This document shows positions 43,101-47,700 of a stretch of 47,700 nucleotides of DNA, one piece after another. The stretch spans positions 1 through 47,700 of the forward strand of contig CARTDZ010000003.1 in NCBI GenBank assembly GCA_949067325.1. Direction: 5' to 3'. The position numbers and the translations under genes were made by a program. The notes beneath the pieces are model-generated. The model had not been told where the DNA came from, searched no databases, and worked only from the letters and a program-made list of their open reading frames with translations. The stretch's first letter is position 1. Each line of letters opens with the position of its first letter. Source of the stretch: an uncultured Eubacteriales bacterium (GTDB lineage: Bacteria > Bacillota > Clostridia > Christensenellales > UBA1242).

Positions 43101-46100
43101 TTCTTGAACTTCATAGAAATTGCCAAGCACTTCATCTTGAGAAGCTGCCAAAGTTTTGTAGAAACCAGCATTTTCAACAGTTTTTACTTGAAGCCCTGTC
43201 AAAGTTGCTTCTTGAGGTTGATAAACTTCTTTAAGGTGAGCATCGCCGCCGTTTACATAAGAAAGGAAGCCTTCTTCGCCAGATGAAACAAAATTGTCAT
43301 TTCCTGTTATGTCAGCTGGATAATATGCAATTGTTTCATTTCCGCCAGCGTCTCTTGTCACAACATAACCATTTGTAAGAGTTACACTGCCAAGATCTGC
43401 ACCTACTGAAGCGAAAGACAAGTTGATAGTTCCAGCATTTGTATAAACAAGAGCTTTTGCGTCACCAACAAGAACTTCAGATTTTGTATAGTCGTATGCA
43501 TAAGACTTTTCTATAGCGCCACTGTTTACCCCTACAAGGCCAGCAACTTTTGAAGCTGTAAACTTGTTTGTTTTGGATTTTGGTTGACTGGCTGTGTCTT
43601 GTCCATCGCTGAAGTTGTAGAATTCTACTCGACAGCCTGAAATTGTGCCAGCATTTTGTGCAGCGACACCCGCGGCCATTGAGCTGCCTTTGATGTTGAG
43701 GCCTAAAACTGAAGAATTTTCAATCAATGCATCATTTTGGTTTATTCCTACAATTCCGCCAACTTCACTGCCAGTAATGCTGCTGTAAGTGTAGTCTGTG
43801 CCAATTGCATAAACATCAACTGTCACATTTGAAATTGTACCTGCGTTTATGTCAGCCACAAAACCATTGCCAACAACTTCACCTGCAAAGGTTATATTTT
43901 TGATTGTGCCAAGGTTTGTGTTTGCAAAATTGCGACCTTTTAAAACAATTGTAACATCTTCTCTTATACCTTGAAGTCCGCCAACAAAAGATTGATGTCC
44001 AGCAAAGTCTGTCACTTCAATGTTGTTCATAATCGTATAAAACTTGGTAGGGTCTAAAGCTTTAAATTGGCTGGCTGAATATACTCTATACGCCGTCTCA
44101 AAGCCTTGTCCGTCAGCTACAGTTACAGGAATTTTGATGAGAATGTCACTAAATGGCACTTCTTTATTTGAATTGTTTTTGAAATATGCGTTTTCGTTTT
44201 CAATTAAGCGCTCATATTGCTTGCCAAGCTCTGAAAGCAATATGCTTTGAATTTGAGGATTGTTTTTTTCATAGAATGAAATTCTGCCATTGTTGATAGC
44301 GTCAGTTGGCAAGATGTAGATAAAACCACTTTTGCCTTTGGTTGCTCTAAAGGTTGCGACATCGCTGCCTTCTGAAACTGGAGAGATTGAAATAAAATCA
44401 TCTTGAACATCTAAGTTGTTTGTGACAAAGAAGGTCAGGTTTTTATTTTTTGCATTGGTTGGTGATGTAGATGTCACAATAATTTCTTGAGACGCGTCTC
44501 CTATTTCAAAATAGATGCCGTCAGTTGTATTGTGGCTTTCAAGATAAACCTTTTCGATACGGTCAGCGTTTAAGATAGAAACATTGATAGTCGTTTCAAG
44601 CGCCAAGACTGCATTCTTGTCATTATCGCTATAATTATATCCGATTTTTAAGGTGTCATTAAACAACGCCTGTCCATCAAGTTTGAGACCTTTTATGGTA
44701 AATGACAAATATGATTTGCTGCTGCTTAAGTTTATGTTTTCAAGTTTGTAAATACCACCCGCAAGCGTGATTTCATGACTGTCAGCAGCCAGATGTTCAC
44801 CATTAAAAGTAAAGTATTTAAGGTCGCTATAAGTTATGTTGTTTTGTGCGAAATTTATAACGATATCAGCAGTTGTGTCCGCGTCATCATTTACAGAAAC
44901 TTGAGTGTAAACTTTTACGCTTGAAATATTGGCTGCGAGAGTTGCAGGAGCGAAAAAGCTTTCAATTTTTATCACACGATAGAAAACAACTTCTGCCTCG
45001 CTTGAACCAGTAAGACTTTTGCCAACAAAGCGCACAATCATATATGCCGTACCAACACTGTTGACAGAAAGTGTTTTTGTGTTTAAGTTTACTGAAACTA
45101 TGTCATTTGTTTTTAGGCTTTCATTGTTAAAATATTTTTGTAAGTTGGCAAAGTCAAATTCTATAGGGTCACCATTCTGGTCTTTTTCGCCAACAAAGCG
45201 GAAGTCAAGGCTGGCCTCACTGCTTACACCTGCGACTGAATTTGTCACAACGTTGAATGGAAGCGAATTGCCAGATTTGATCATCAAAAAGTTCAATGCC
45301 TTTGCTGAGCCAACGATCTCATTGCCATTTCCGTCATAAAGCGAGCCATTTGTTTTGTAACCTACAACTGAGTTGTAAGCTGCCAAACTATCAATTGAAA
45401 TTGCAGCATTTGTGAGAGGCAGAAGGACGTTAAGCTCAAACTCTTGGCTTGAAATTCCGTTTTTGTGAACTATTGTGTAAGAGCCTTGTTGTGTCTGGCC
45501 TTTTCCTTCAGGCGCGAGTGTGAAATCAACCTCAAATTCCACCCAAGGGTTTTCGTCATTAAAGCTGTTGAGGTTTGAATTTGTTTGTCTTATGTTTGAA
45601 GCAGTCACAAATTTGTTGTCTACCAAAACACTAAGCCCTTCAATAGTGCTTTGACCATTAAGTTTAAATCGTCTGTTCTCAGTTGAAATTGCCACTGCGT
45701 CAGTTGAGAGATAAACATTGTTTTTCTCTTGATTTTCAAAAACAAGATTTTTAGCTGCTTGTTGAAGATCAAATGTAAGATCTGTCACAACATTGCTGTT
45801 TGCAACTGAAATGAAAGAAAGTCTGACATTTCGAATAGCCGATACGCTTTGTTTTTCGTTGGCTTTTATGTAAAGTCTTGTAGCGTTGATTGCTTTTTCA
45901 TCTTTCAAAACAAAACTGTCGCCATCAACTTCATAGTCGCCTTTGCCTAGAGTGATGATATTATTGCTAGGGTCAAGATAAGAGATGACAAGAGTGTTTT
46001 CGTCAAAGTCCTTGTTTAGCGAGCCAACAAATTCCGCTTGAGAGAAATCAATTGCCAGTTTGTATTTGTATTGAGTCTTATCTTCATTTTCAATAACTGT

Positions 46101-47321
46101 GTTTGGCAAAAGTGCGATATTATAAACTTGGCCAAGATTGTTTTCTTTTGAATAGAAGTTGTAAATGGTTTGCTTGTTTACCACCTCAATATCTTGTCCG
46201 TCAGAAACACGAATAGTGTCGATCTTTTCATAAGACGACACTTTAAATGACATTGTTTTTTCGATATAGTTGAAATCTTCATATCCAATGTTAAAGCAAG
46301 CACTCACTGTGACATTGGCTTTGTCTTTGCCTTCCACCTTGAAAAGAAGAGATCCGTCGGCAAGAATGCTGTTTTGCAGAATGGATATCTGACCATTATC
46401 TGTGTTGCTGCCCTGATATGAAATTACAGGACTGATTTGATAATTTGAAGCATCAAAATTTCCGCTTGGTGTAAATTTTATATAACCCGATTTGCGTCCA
46501 TCTTTTGCAGAGGCGTTTGAAGTAAGATCAATGGTTTGTGAAACAAGCTCGCCATTTTGGGTTGTAAAGATAGGATTGAAATTTTGAGTTGGATTGTAAG
46601 AAAAAGCAAGGTTGACCAAGTTTGAAGAAATTTTGTCAAGTAATGTAAGTTCAACCTTTGCAGTTATGCTAGGGTTGTAAACCGAAGTTGCAATAAGAGC
46701 GACCTTGGCTGATGGAATGTCTTTTTTGTAAGCACTGCCTATTGACAAGACATTTCCTTCAAGGCTGATATTTTCATTTTTGTCTTCTTCTGCAATTTGC
46801 CAAGTAACATCAGTGCGTTTTGAATTTAAAGTTGTTGTAAAGTCAAGAAGCTTTTGTGCGTCAAGTGTGTTTGAATAAACTTCATCATCGCCACCTCTTA
46901 CCGCAAAAAGATTGCTTTTGCCACCAAGCTCCTTTTTCTCTTCCATAGCAGTCACTTCACCATGCACGTAAACTGAAATAGCTTTGCTAACACCGCCATC
47001 ATATGTAGTGACATTTACTGTCGCCCTGCCTTCTGTGTCACCAGCAGTCAATGTTATGACATTTTCATTTCTTGCTTGGCTATATTCAACGCTTGCCATG
47101 ACTATGTTTGGTTGACTTGACGAAACAAGCACGCGGCCGTTGTCCACGCCCTCGACTTTGCAAGTCACTATTGCAGGTTCAACAACCTCTTCGTCAAGCA
47201 CGACAATTTCTTTGTACGTGTCACTTAAAGTGAGGTTGACATTTCGTTCGCCACAAGAGGCGAGCAAAAATCCGCCGCAAATCATAAACAAACTTAAAAG
47301 CCCAACAAAAAACTTTTTCAT
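28197..47321 (-). CDS. Giant 6374-residue GLUG-repeat surface lipoprotein
   Basis: One open frame of 19.1 kb codes for a lipoprotein of roughly 0.7 MDa. A lipoprotein signal (residues 1-22, lipobox LASC with C23) puts it on the outside of the membrane. By eye the order is: all-beta, Ig-like region (30-1080); first repeat block (about 1083-1290); second all-beta region (1430-2180); repeat blocks at about 2185-3330, 3340-4480 and 4550-4860, several opened by a GNGHTI/GNGFTI strand; and an all-beta C-terminal region (4900-6374) without GLUG repeats. About 33 GLUG-like units such as VGGLVGHV, YGGIVGKI and AGFVLENSGSI are visible, as in large bacterial adhesins. Cys are few. Five or more short tandem repeats lie in frame. 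AAGGAGG and a TTGACA-17-TATACT promoter precede it. The ligand is unknown; adhesin or scaffold is an inference. Confidence 0.93.
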   Translation of the reverse strand: MKKFFVGLLSLFMICGGFLLASCGERNVNLTLSDTYKEIVVLDEEVVEPAIVTCKVEGVDNGRVLVSSSQPNIVMASVEYSQARNENVITLTAGDTEGRATVNVTTYDGGVSKAISVYVHGEVTAMEEKKELGGKSNLFAVRGGDDEVYSNTLDAQKLLDFTTTLNSKRTDVTWQIAEEDKNENISLEGNVLSIGSAYKKDIPSAKVALIATSVYNPSITAKVELTLLDKISSNLVNLAFSYNPTQNFNPIFTTQNGELVSQTIDLTSNASAKDGRKSGYIKFTPSGNFDASNYQISPVISYQGSNTDNGQISILQNSILADGSLLFKVEGKDKANVTVSACFNIGYEDFNYIEKTMSFKVSSYEKIDTIRVSDGQDIEVVNKQTIYNFYSKENNLGQVYNIALLPNTVIENEDKTQYKYKLAIDFSQAEFVGSLNKDFDENTLVISYLDPSNNIITLGKGDYEVDGDSFVLKDEKAINATRLYIKANEKQSVSAIRNVRLSFISVANSNVVTDLTFDLQQAAKNLVFENQEKNNVYLSTDAVAISTENRRFKLNGQSTIEGLSVLVDNKFVTASNIRQTNSNLNSFNDENPWVEFEVDFTLAPEGKGQTQQGSYTIVHKNGISSQEFELNVLLPLTNAAISIDSLAAYNSVVGYKTNGSLYDGNGNEIVGSAKALNFLMIKSGNSLPFNVVTNSVAGVSSEASLDFRFVGEKDQNGDPIEFDFANLQKYFNNESLKTNDIVSVNLNTKTLSVNSVGTAYMIVRFVGKSLTGSSEAEVVFYRVIKIESFFAPATLAANISSVKVYTQVSVNDDADTTADIVINFAQNNITYSDLKYFTFNGEHLAADSHEITLAGGIYKLENINLSSSKSYLSFTIKGLKLDGQALFNDTLKIGYNYSDNDKNAVLALETTINVSILNADRIEKVYLESHNTTDGIYFEIGDASQEIIVTSTSPTNAKNKNLTFFVTNNLDVQDDFISISPVSEGSDVATFRATKGKSGFIYILPTDAINNGRISFYEKNNPQIQSILLSELGKQYERLIENENAYFKNNSNKEVPFSDILIKIPVTVADGQGFETAYRVYSASQFKALDPTKFYTIMNNIEVTDFAGHQSFVGGLQGIREDVTIVLKGRNFANTNLGTIKNITFAGEVVGNGFVADINAGTISNVTVDVYAIGTDYTYSSITGSEVGGIVGINQNDALIENSSVLGLNIKGSSMAAGVAAQNAGTISGCRVEFYNFSDGQDTASQPKSKTNKFTASKVAGLVGVNSGAIEKSYAYDYTKSEVLVGDAKALVYTNAGTINLSFASVGADLGSVTLTNGYVVTRDAGGNETIAYYPADITGNDNFVSSGEEGFLSYVNGGDAHLKEVYQPQEATLTGLQVKTVENAGFYKTLAASQDEVLGNFYEVQEDVSDKDRESRELKAYNTITLSQLFGIDDFSGLVATTSNAYVAQILANELIFTGVGDAEITIYSKQDYTAKKTIKVKVVYALSKLVASSNTIEIEDGGVVSLLKGKTRSITYNFDKTSLRLGSSAQTYNLTQNNFKLASSAYNFTSPLVLNVNENNIVQGKNVSVTPTILTDAKYESFQMAANSEFGHSFLLTTFEGGIDLVKTEDKIAITPSTTGKLTALLRTSNQNDILFPKMSLDGIDLEITKVSEGVYTAAFGDEQRFNITLTKKDNVTSLPNGIVEIEFIVEISVHESYKWSVTRAATYKVSLHSDSEIVSTDFEAALTPQRFNHVDVNSYKLSSMTYEKVEGFDSYKTVYTVEGTPSSVLAPGYGSVLKININPEFANYHSMKLSYQGATTANAVVLRKVLASTETKFYDDGNANIETSQNNVTIIPSVQDKSKGAIYFYLWINQSVNVDTNLTFDITFYDANGNLIEGASVKHFLKVAYLQDPEIVINGQSQLSFTAKGEQVTGKLYFDSDQTVTASPIKLSDAVKGIKITNQQEVPSDIAGRRLVTFTLSIDVNAQVSGGNNAFKINAEVLGEGQIKTATNTVTVVDLAIDTDPSSIKIFSSYDNIVKSYIGLDTPLAFEYAFMPEEYNYDMSSEELNNAVAQLNAARTSFASNGYHKELLADKTAYYSINYDRTHVEQIPLKERVDYFNEETGGWSNIYIKETGEFVSSINGIFSIKESGNNLVVTGLKETPETTTVRMRMTTYINYGGLTLPVIKEFGVSVKQYSDEDLPICVEDETDFLAMAEGDARDYILMKDIYLKNYRPIDTDKILSLDGNGHTIHIESFNTEKEQGQNTLSLALFKNVASTTTIKNVTVNLFGGGRQILADISDYSMFEIAGFAISNSGNITNSSVVAFGSNTNASTSYGLNITYINGSGTTMPIYLNASSSWNSNVAGFALRNSGSITNSRVGGDNVYVIGGKIDDNSDAYYQMNSISLLTFNIKGQGNMAGFVLENSGSIASSYAKNIDMANQSEDPTCWTSGFVGTNSRTIITSYVEGVKSEEVKQYAYCRRGSSIKSKVGVVSGFVYENLDGGTIKDNYSNISIANSNLDEQVYLASGFVYINRGSLVNCYSTSQIQNLKYSQMNFSGVDAGGNLKTLEGSYENCYYYNPEYTDFTDNSEPTESSFVTGAGQLKDVTNASSFYGFAVGTEYDEDTIWKMTQKEGLKLNEPDLLTFSHRYYKPLSNATGTQTYTLPYATVSLGGNLIDVQYGSKYNPILIRSAQEFVDVTGKSKSSNITEYFDEQSVNGSYRLIANIDFNDLNASGDEQTGGVDIPSSVKVFTGQFYGNGFTISNLNNTKTQKRMAFGLFASIEQSRKDIRPMVLNLNLTVANLVNNQAAAVGSLAGYMRDASVVNVNVEFAQNAKVEGLNFVGGIVGFALGDSKLKNLTITNATVISTKQLAAGYVDSPTDVLNTDALAVLRANLLPLSTSLTSNMGATIGSYIDIVGRYSYAGGIVGFADIFTKEQSTQKYYSNNDFTAAEDDSKFSLTNLHAFGDTHIQGSVAGGVIGLSGSNSAVRDAKLVINGTMSNNSTHIISTKYYAGGVIGQAFGTLSQIVATHNEELQHKIQSNMGGYYQSNAFDVGRERGAIDIFSATSGNYTQMAIGGLVGYVGSGLMKLSYSNINAIGLTSYLSGGIVGIANIPQKVESYSVNTGDLKGFDTKYLVNQVYAAGDVRAYQKLTIGGIEHNPAAGGIFGQITNGSQISLYAVNSVNFISFYDYTQNANAQDISSFYSSNNISAFVGELKGNPTFAAGDVLAQLKPYVSLLIQTTALTESEGKPTTQTSSTVARIYRYATAGEQASKQDIAPDFAPGIKMGTVAGNTSAYIPDASIAKIEEPALYTEQISVGRNKTQAAFLNNDYWINENWTHPTSELFPTLKYTDAIGYIIYLDNYRIEQTLRRMMANTTAEVIIRGKNSDADDDTNYTDIDLREVLAKREFQNGLTSFAGTLHGMEQYRKDGGEGEYPNIILDRPLFSSTLSGFTIRDAIFKFDFDETIQGDNASIFTTGAARYSGGLVDSDLTNATLTNVTFKVVRPGINLRPNENNAVGLIAPSITGTNITGTKIVITEDGNGSQFASGTSVLTVSYNSEIENEEIKAGLFAGEAKQNSNIRQMTFNGNTIESTIKNDINIISINANNSTNGYKKIALGAIFGSAVLSDGNMTVALLGAKTNKSLGFNVAAPLSEKDSSLVVGGLIGHIDASVDLSFNDNVQGMNSALTVKSCEGDMTYGGIVGKIGDNEDTSSAGSTMSFASGSEDETIPEIKTKLTFDGTANSITYGGIVGYSINALSISDLKTYNMINEVSNEVSNKVSKDDFFKSGSERSINFSYSNSQPLKAQTINYGGLVGKAGNNVKISSSQTNQVSFSAAGEDSLNFVALQATNINAGGLVGNANSVDIDKAYIVADNFYISSPAPSSTRDATATANVGGFVGRAGSVNIQNGDNNVSRYDGHILLNYSSAINVGGFVGSVEKKTDAANTDTTLTNATLNNISFGGTIRIGQNCGNKINVGGTAGYLKVANISVQENYNYGDLYIAQEKGILVEGYYFGGILGKTDIQALVSSIVTNNYSLVTHNSYKTTKDTEKDTEKDTEKDTEKVHINALFGSAPIKGQIGRIVDNFYNHGVVLATDAYGTDMGYNREYDEANGKYGYGEYDETQALCQQIKGGVFGNSANTLTTGHKLKPADLKLNLKVENDDYPDNGVYYYVATSTSKGMPTEYTQPSNKENKTQTMKNIAIIGDGNSIKLKDLTNNFIDIMQGYSYISSLVVELENMVVGEVNNTTTTSTGTTAASDLSVGGLVGKMEGGNIFAVGLSGNIEVAGQRLVNVGGLVGEMTSGTISDSYSVADIIYRAQKNGHMGGIVGKGIADPQNTAFIYGTFSGGSLESYIDTNIHAFAGGSNISIKNSYTFSYINWNDHTSGKTTPDSDRLDVWGDNNKNDVWGDNKNKAYYDKSGINVKRDWDKDKSAKGFNELLNDNSCLSSGWSQVTGEDYASMDYSFNFGYPTRKEFYYLKPSSLYKIEKDANATTGNIPYNTKTYLAENQTTNKSSNANIYTFKYQRLSVYETNKNSQPAQTPTTPTTRDGETTTSADKYAYGIPNAMGLYNLSKRHLEGIPNISIVFLLNDINFANTSKSEDDYNMDTEATGMIELPSSATIFDGNGHTIEELSSIKFNNGTRALFNNLTGKKVFNLRITNDNATVMTSPLLVGTLNNTEVANLTLSGRIVNTDANNGNWGAVARQTNEKGSTLTAVTNMVGILQQSSGGIDVGGLVGHVQTGGPLTINYSSNYGTIEVMNAQGTDMSVGGLVGYTQAQLTIYNSYNANSVINGYRKAQSALSETSANYQAGGLVGHANAALNIYNSYNSGIVKAGNKSVAGDHVSSAGGIVGLGSEDATVTISNCYNEGSIEALGKDPTFITKAQTENLGEDSIDDSEKEIMQGYTNYTVNNIELYQAASDNANVNAYSIGYFKNRASDISKTNSSAQSINANGTLNLKHMGWTEQKTIKDAWDNYYRTGYLLSTVNVEDQLLDLGRVGEKGETSGDGSVVSSEYNAFRYRLTGFNAENKKAFSSSDLETDPAGNQDKDEDYRIVEQYGRSSEYEYRQDSLVISYGNCKSPISVLYRVPYQLLLYVYSHKNDNAGHRQIWHHRQMYANDQLVQANFLDDEKLDGEKYEGYEKINDQFNFAYIEGKEKQPSKEESISKETTSYYTNSENKTTTINGEPFVLVGNNADAEKYFTAGNMTLNFEVKLNFESKSKPQDFSINNLTLNNLTLNLTLNNNSTEVQNAKNYFKIKGYRIDENKDIFVSLEAVMTKAEGSYSLSNVQFSYKDAKTIIFDDFNGLAVFDDKEKSTTRGLFGIATDLNFTSSSGMTLTWGETGNTKTSNNIICLKDHENKIYYMIYDNTNKIMYYAPNAKLTSTSNTSNESENVNTCSGDFGITEFKKLFNNKTFEAYTQQVVGGKAENLEFVDAASGNINLSQTEYKKEFVFDGIDNSSTVKQIVNSYSVNPIDADNQEVTLTLNEKALAGNFNTKYIGYYDPASDPLFSYDGNGNYNFNTSYKYVAATGSTFESFEIVRSTNNAITLIISKTVDIDEFVSVINSNSKVAPVIKLADNEQIGATKMQNIGDDYQLTTSVYTNVQSGQFDNSDYQTDTDGNVVLSNTTGNTLYNFAGVQVYENYSAFKFKYGVKIDAKLIGKNGEEGKGNIKITQNTDTLASTNDTIFDADGLTVQYSGLMTGNITIEANTSAKIKSNLPESATTVNIVFQDKDREYYYASYENGESLVLYLLKYYLKNEDDSYTEISVQEVEKEEPEEDEYYSLKINGIELTYNKNKKLLTLVSEELEEGESATYEAQLTTSGNDVTLDVKYKDFNEDGNDIGTTRTITYEFNLTKVLMFETLASIFDASYIDTSVLRPVKSVTLGDKEIVSQYTDSDTITNILDANYSVEIKEAQKDFFFGGIATSSEYLGIKDQKVILKYINFSDRENGSLKVVDTYENYDIGGGDQTPGNISVSDNGAIIYNIIMTQDINVKISSNIGPQNVNISGNGHFLNIVNKNSYMYSDQGTDQGTGQGTGQGTDQGTDQGTGQGTDQEKFTKDVKILNSVSGGSAKGGSVSRDSASEASASKSTTFLTNSSKFVNVSLYGSLSGDETLNILTKDTEFNGVDNFVSVSAYGNGNSINFIAKPESATQSEDANQSNCINYGAWFAGNGTHGESYSEKNGLQGDGQGHDGGSIDFNGTNNGLLRVGAGGNNGSTSRSKNDVDYCVLTKSKFENLTIHVESVKKPSEDKAKSGQCTENKGIFGNNDGELSVQKSGASGAIGLVTYGNVNGLKKTRLALAGGGLYQEFYSFIETTSASKDENYMEKVYCDKVNYFKESIHGPVIGGIGSWHGTVYYKSFTKQDQLKGVFSNKTFDPIKLR
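29081..29155 (-). repeat. Five 15-nt tandem units in the giant gene
   Basis: Codes for SVSGG-SAKGG-SVSRD-SASEA-SASKS, degenerate five-residue Ser/Gly units near residue 6070. The copies differ in several bases, so the array is older than the one 30 bp away. Confidence 0.8.
29183..29274 (-). repeat. 12-nt tandem array coding (D/G)QGT
   Basis: Seven full copies of a 12-nt unit plus a partial eighth code for seven (D/G)QGT units and DQEK. The copies are almost identical and differ at one base that switches Asp and Gly. A recent, slippage-prone array near residue 6030. Confidence 0.93.
31625..31672 (-). repeat. Short Asn-Leu-Thr-Leu repeat in the giant gene
   Basis: Codes for NNLTL-NNLTL-NLTL; units of 15, 15 and 12 nt near residue 5225. 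Confidence 0.7.
34121..34169 (-). repeat. 27-nt direct repeat in the giant gene
   Basis: Codes for DVWGDNNKN-DVWGDNKNK near residue 4390. The repeated TATTATCACCCCAAACGTC block is identical in both copies. Confidence 0.85.
35166..35213 (-). repeat. Four 12-nt units coding KDTE
   Basis: Four exact copies of a 12-nt unit give KDTE four times, a charged spacer near residue 4045 between two GLUG-like units. Confidence 0.93.
36014..36049 (-). repeat. Three 12-nt units coding NEVS/NKVS
   Basis: Three copies (two identical, one with one change) code for NEVS-NEVS-NKVS near residue 3765. Confidence 0.88.
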
Positions 47322-47408
47322 TTTTCCTCCTTGTTTAATATCTCACATTTTGCACGATAATAAACATATTTTGTCGAATTTATTATATAAATTACGAACC
47401 CTATAAAA

Positions 47409-47437
47409 AGTATATAAATTTTGGCAAAAATTGTCAA
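47409..47437 (-). promoter_or_regulatory. Promoter of the giant lipoprotein gene
   Basis: On the minus strand TTGACA (47437-47432), 17 nt, TATACT (47414-47409). The leader is about 80 nt, AT-rich, with AAGGAGG just before the ATG. Near-consensus boxes suggest strong expression. Confidence 0.82.
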
Positions 47438-47700
47438 ATTAATTGCAATTAAAATATTTATATTTTATCAATAATTTAACAAAATATTTTTAATTTTATT
47501 TTGGCAAAAATCAATTAAAAAAATAATTTAAAAATAAATAAAAAAATATTTTTTTTGCTTTTTATTATTTTCTTTAATTTTTGAATTATTTTTCAGTCTT
47601 ATTTTTATATTTTTGTTTTTATTTTCATTTGGTTTTTGTTTGGTTTTTGTTTAGCTTTTGTTTTTTTTGCCATTTTATTTTTCAACTTTTCTTGTAGACT
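47438..47700. other. Very AT-rich end of the window
   Basis: Almost only A and T, with a T-rich plus strand and a threefold GGTTTTTGTTT-like repeat near 47631-47665. A 22-codon Lys-rich frame on the minus strand (MAKKTKAKQKPNKNQ) has no ribosome site. No feature can be supported. Confidence 0.5.

Larger units (their letters stand above)
32740..44100 (-). other. GLUG-like repeat-rich part of the giant lipoprotein
   Basis: Nearly all the GG(L/I)VG or AGF(V/A) repeat units lie in this span, in four blocks separated by an all-beta region and a Pro/Thr-rich linker near residue 4525 (about 33720-33760). Each unit is about 20-45 residues and ends in N-x-Y/V-like strands, as expected for a beta-helix or repeat adhesin. 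The count of about 33 is by eye. Confidence 0.7.

Noticed and set aside
47605..47675. Lys-rich 22-codon frame on the minus strand
   Set aside because: It arises from A-rich sequence and has no ribosome site or promoter that I can see.

Overview
The window looks like chromosomal DNA from a low-GC, anaerobic, Gram-positive-type bacterium, most likely an uncultivated gut Clostridia-like lineage. That placement is an inference. It rests on the AT-rich sequence, strong AGGAGG ribosome sites, a glycine T-box in front of a one-chain glycyl-tRNA synthetase, an oxygen-sensitive NrdD/NrdG reductase behind NrdR boxes, a PASTA-bearing penicillin-binding protein next to rsmH, and YugP-type zinc peptidases. 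No tRNA, rRNA, insertion sequence or CRISPR array was seen.

Layout. 1-1.6 kb: tail of a T-box riboswitch and glyQS (+). 1.7-9.3 kb (-): one tightly packed operon, read from the right as a CvpA-like membrane protein with a very long C-terminal extension, rsmH, an ftsL-like gene, ftsI/spoVD, and two tandem paralogous membrane zinc peptidases. 9.3-12.8 kb: a candidate small RNA, then nrdD-nrdG (+) under a promoter with two NrdR boxes. 12.8-14.1 kb: three small XRE-type regulators and a small cysteine-rich protein, with palindromic candidate operators. 14.2-19.3 kb (+): metG, walJ/yycJ and a 792-residue protein of unknown function. 19.4-24.2 kb (-): uvrB and uvrA as separate units. 24.3-28.2 kb: an accessory segment with two XRE regulators among repeated ACC-N5-GGT palindromes, an unknown 88-residue protein, a Fic AMP-transferase whose consensus promoter is abutted by a 12-bp tandem array, two divergent paralogous winged-helix/membrane-tail proteins, and a RadC-type JAMM protein. 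28.2-47.3 kb (-): a single uninterrupted gene for a 6374-residue lipoprotein, 40% of the window, built of all-beta segments and about 33 GLUG-like GGLVG repeats. 47.3-47.7 kb: its promoter and a very AT-rich tail.

How it works together. The left half is housekeeping: glycine charging controlled by uncharged tRNA, septal wall synthesis, anaerobic dNTP supply, methionine charging and nucleotide excision repair. The right half is accessory: a small regulatory and Fic/RadC cluster beside a giant surface lipoprotein that is probably an adhesin or cell-surface scaffold.

Points that most deserve follow-up are: the giant lipoprotein and its in-frame 12/15/27-nt tandem repeats; the 12-bp array against the fic promoter; the XRE operator set at 24.58-25.00 kb; a shared leaderless promoter design (TGN-TANNAT, 6-7 nt, ATG) before at least five genes; and a methionyl-tRNA synthetase whose HIGH motif reads TLGN.
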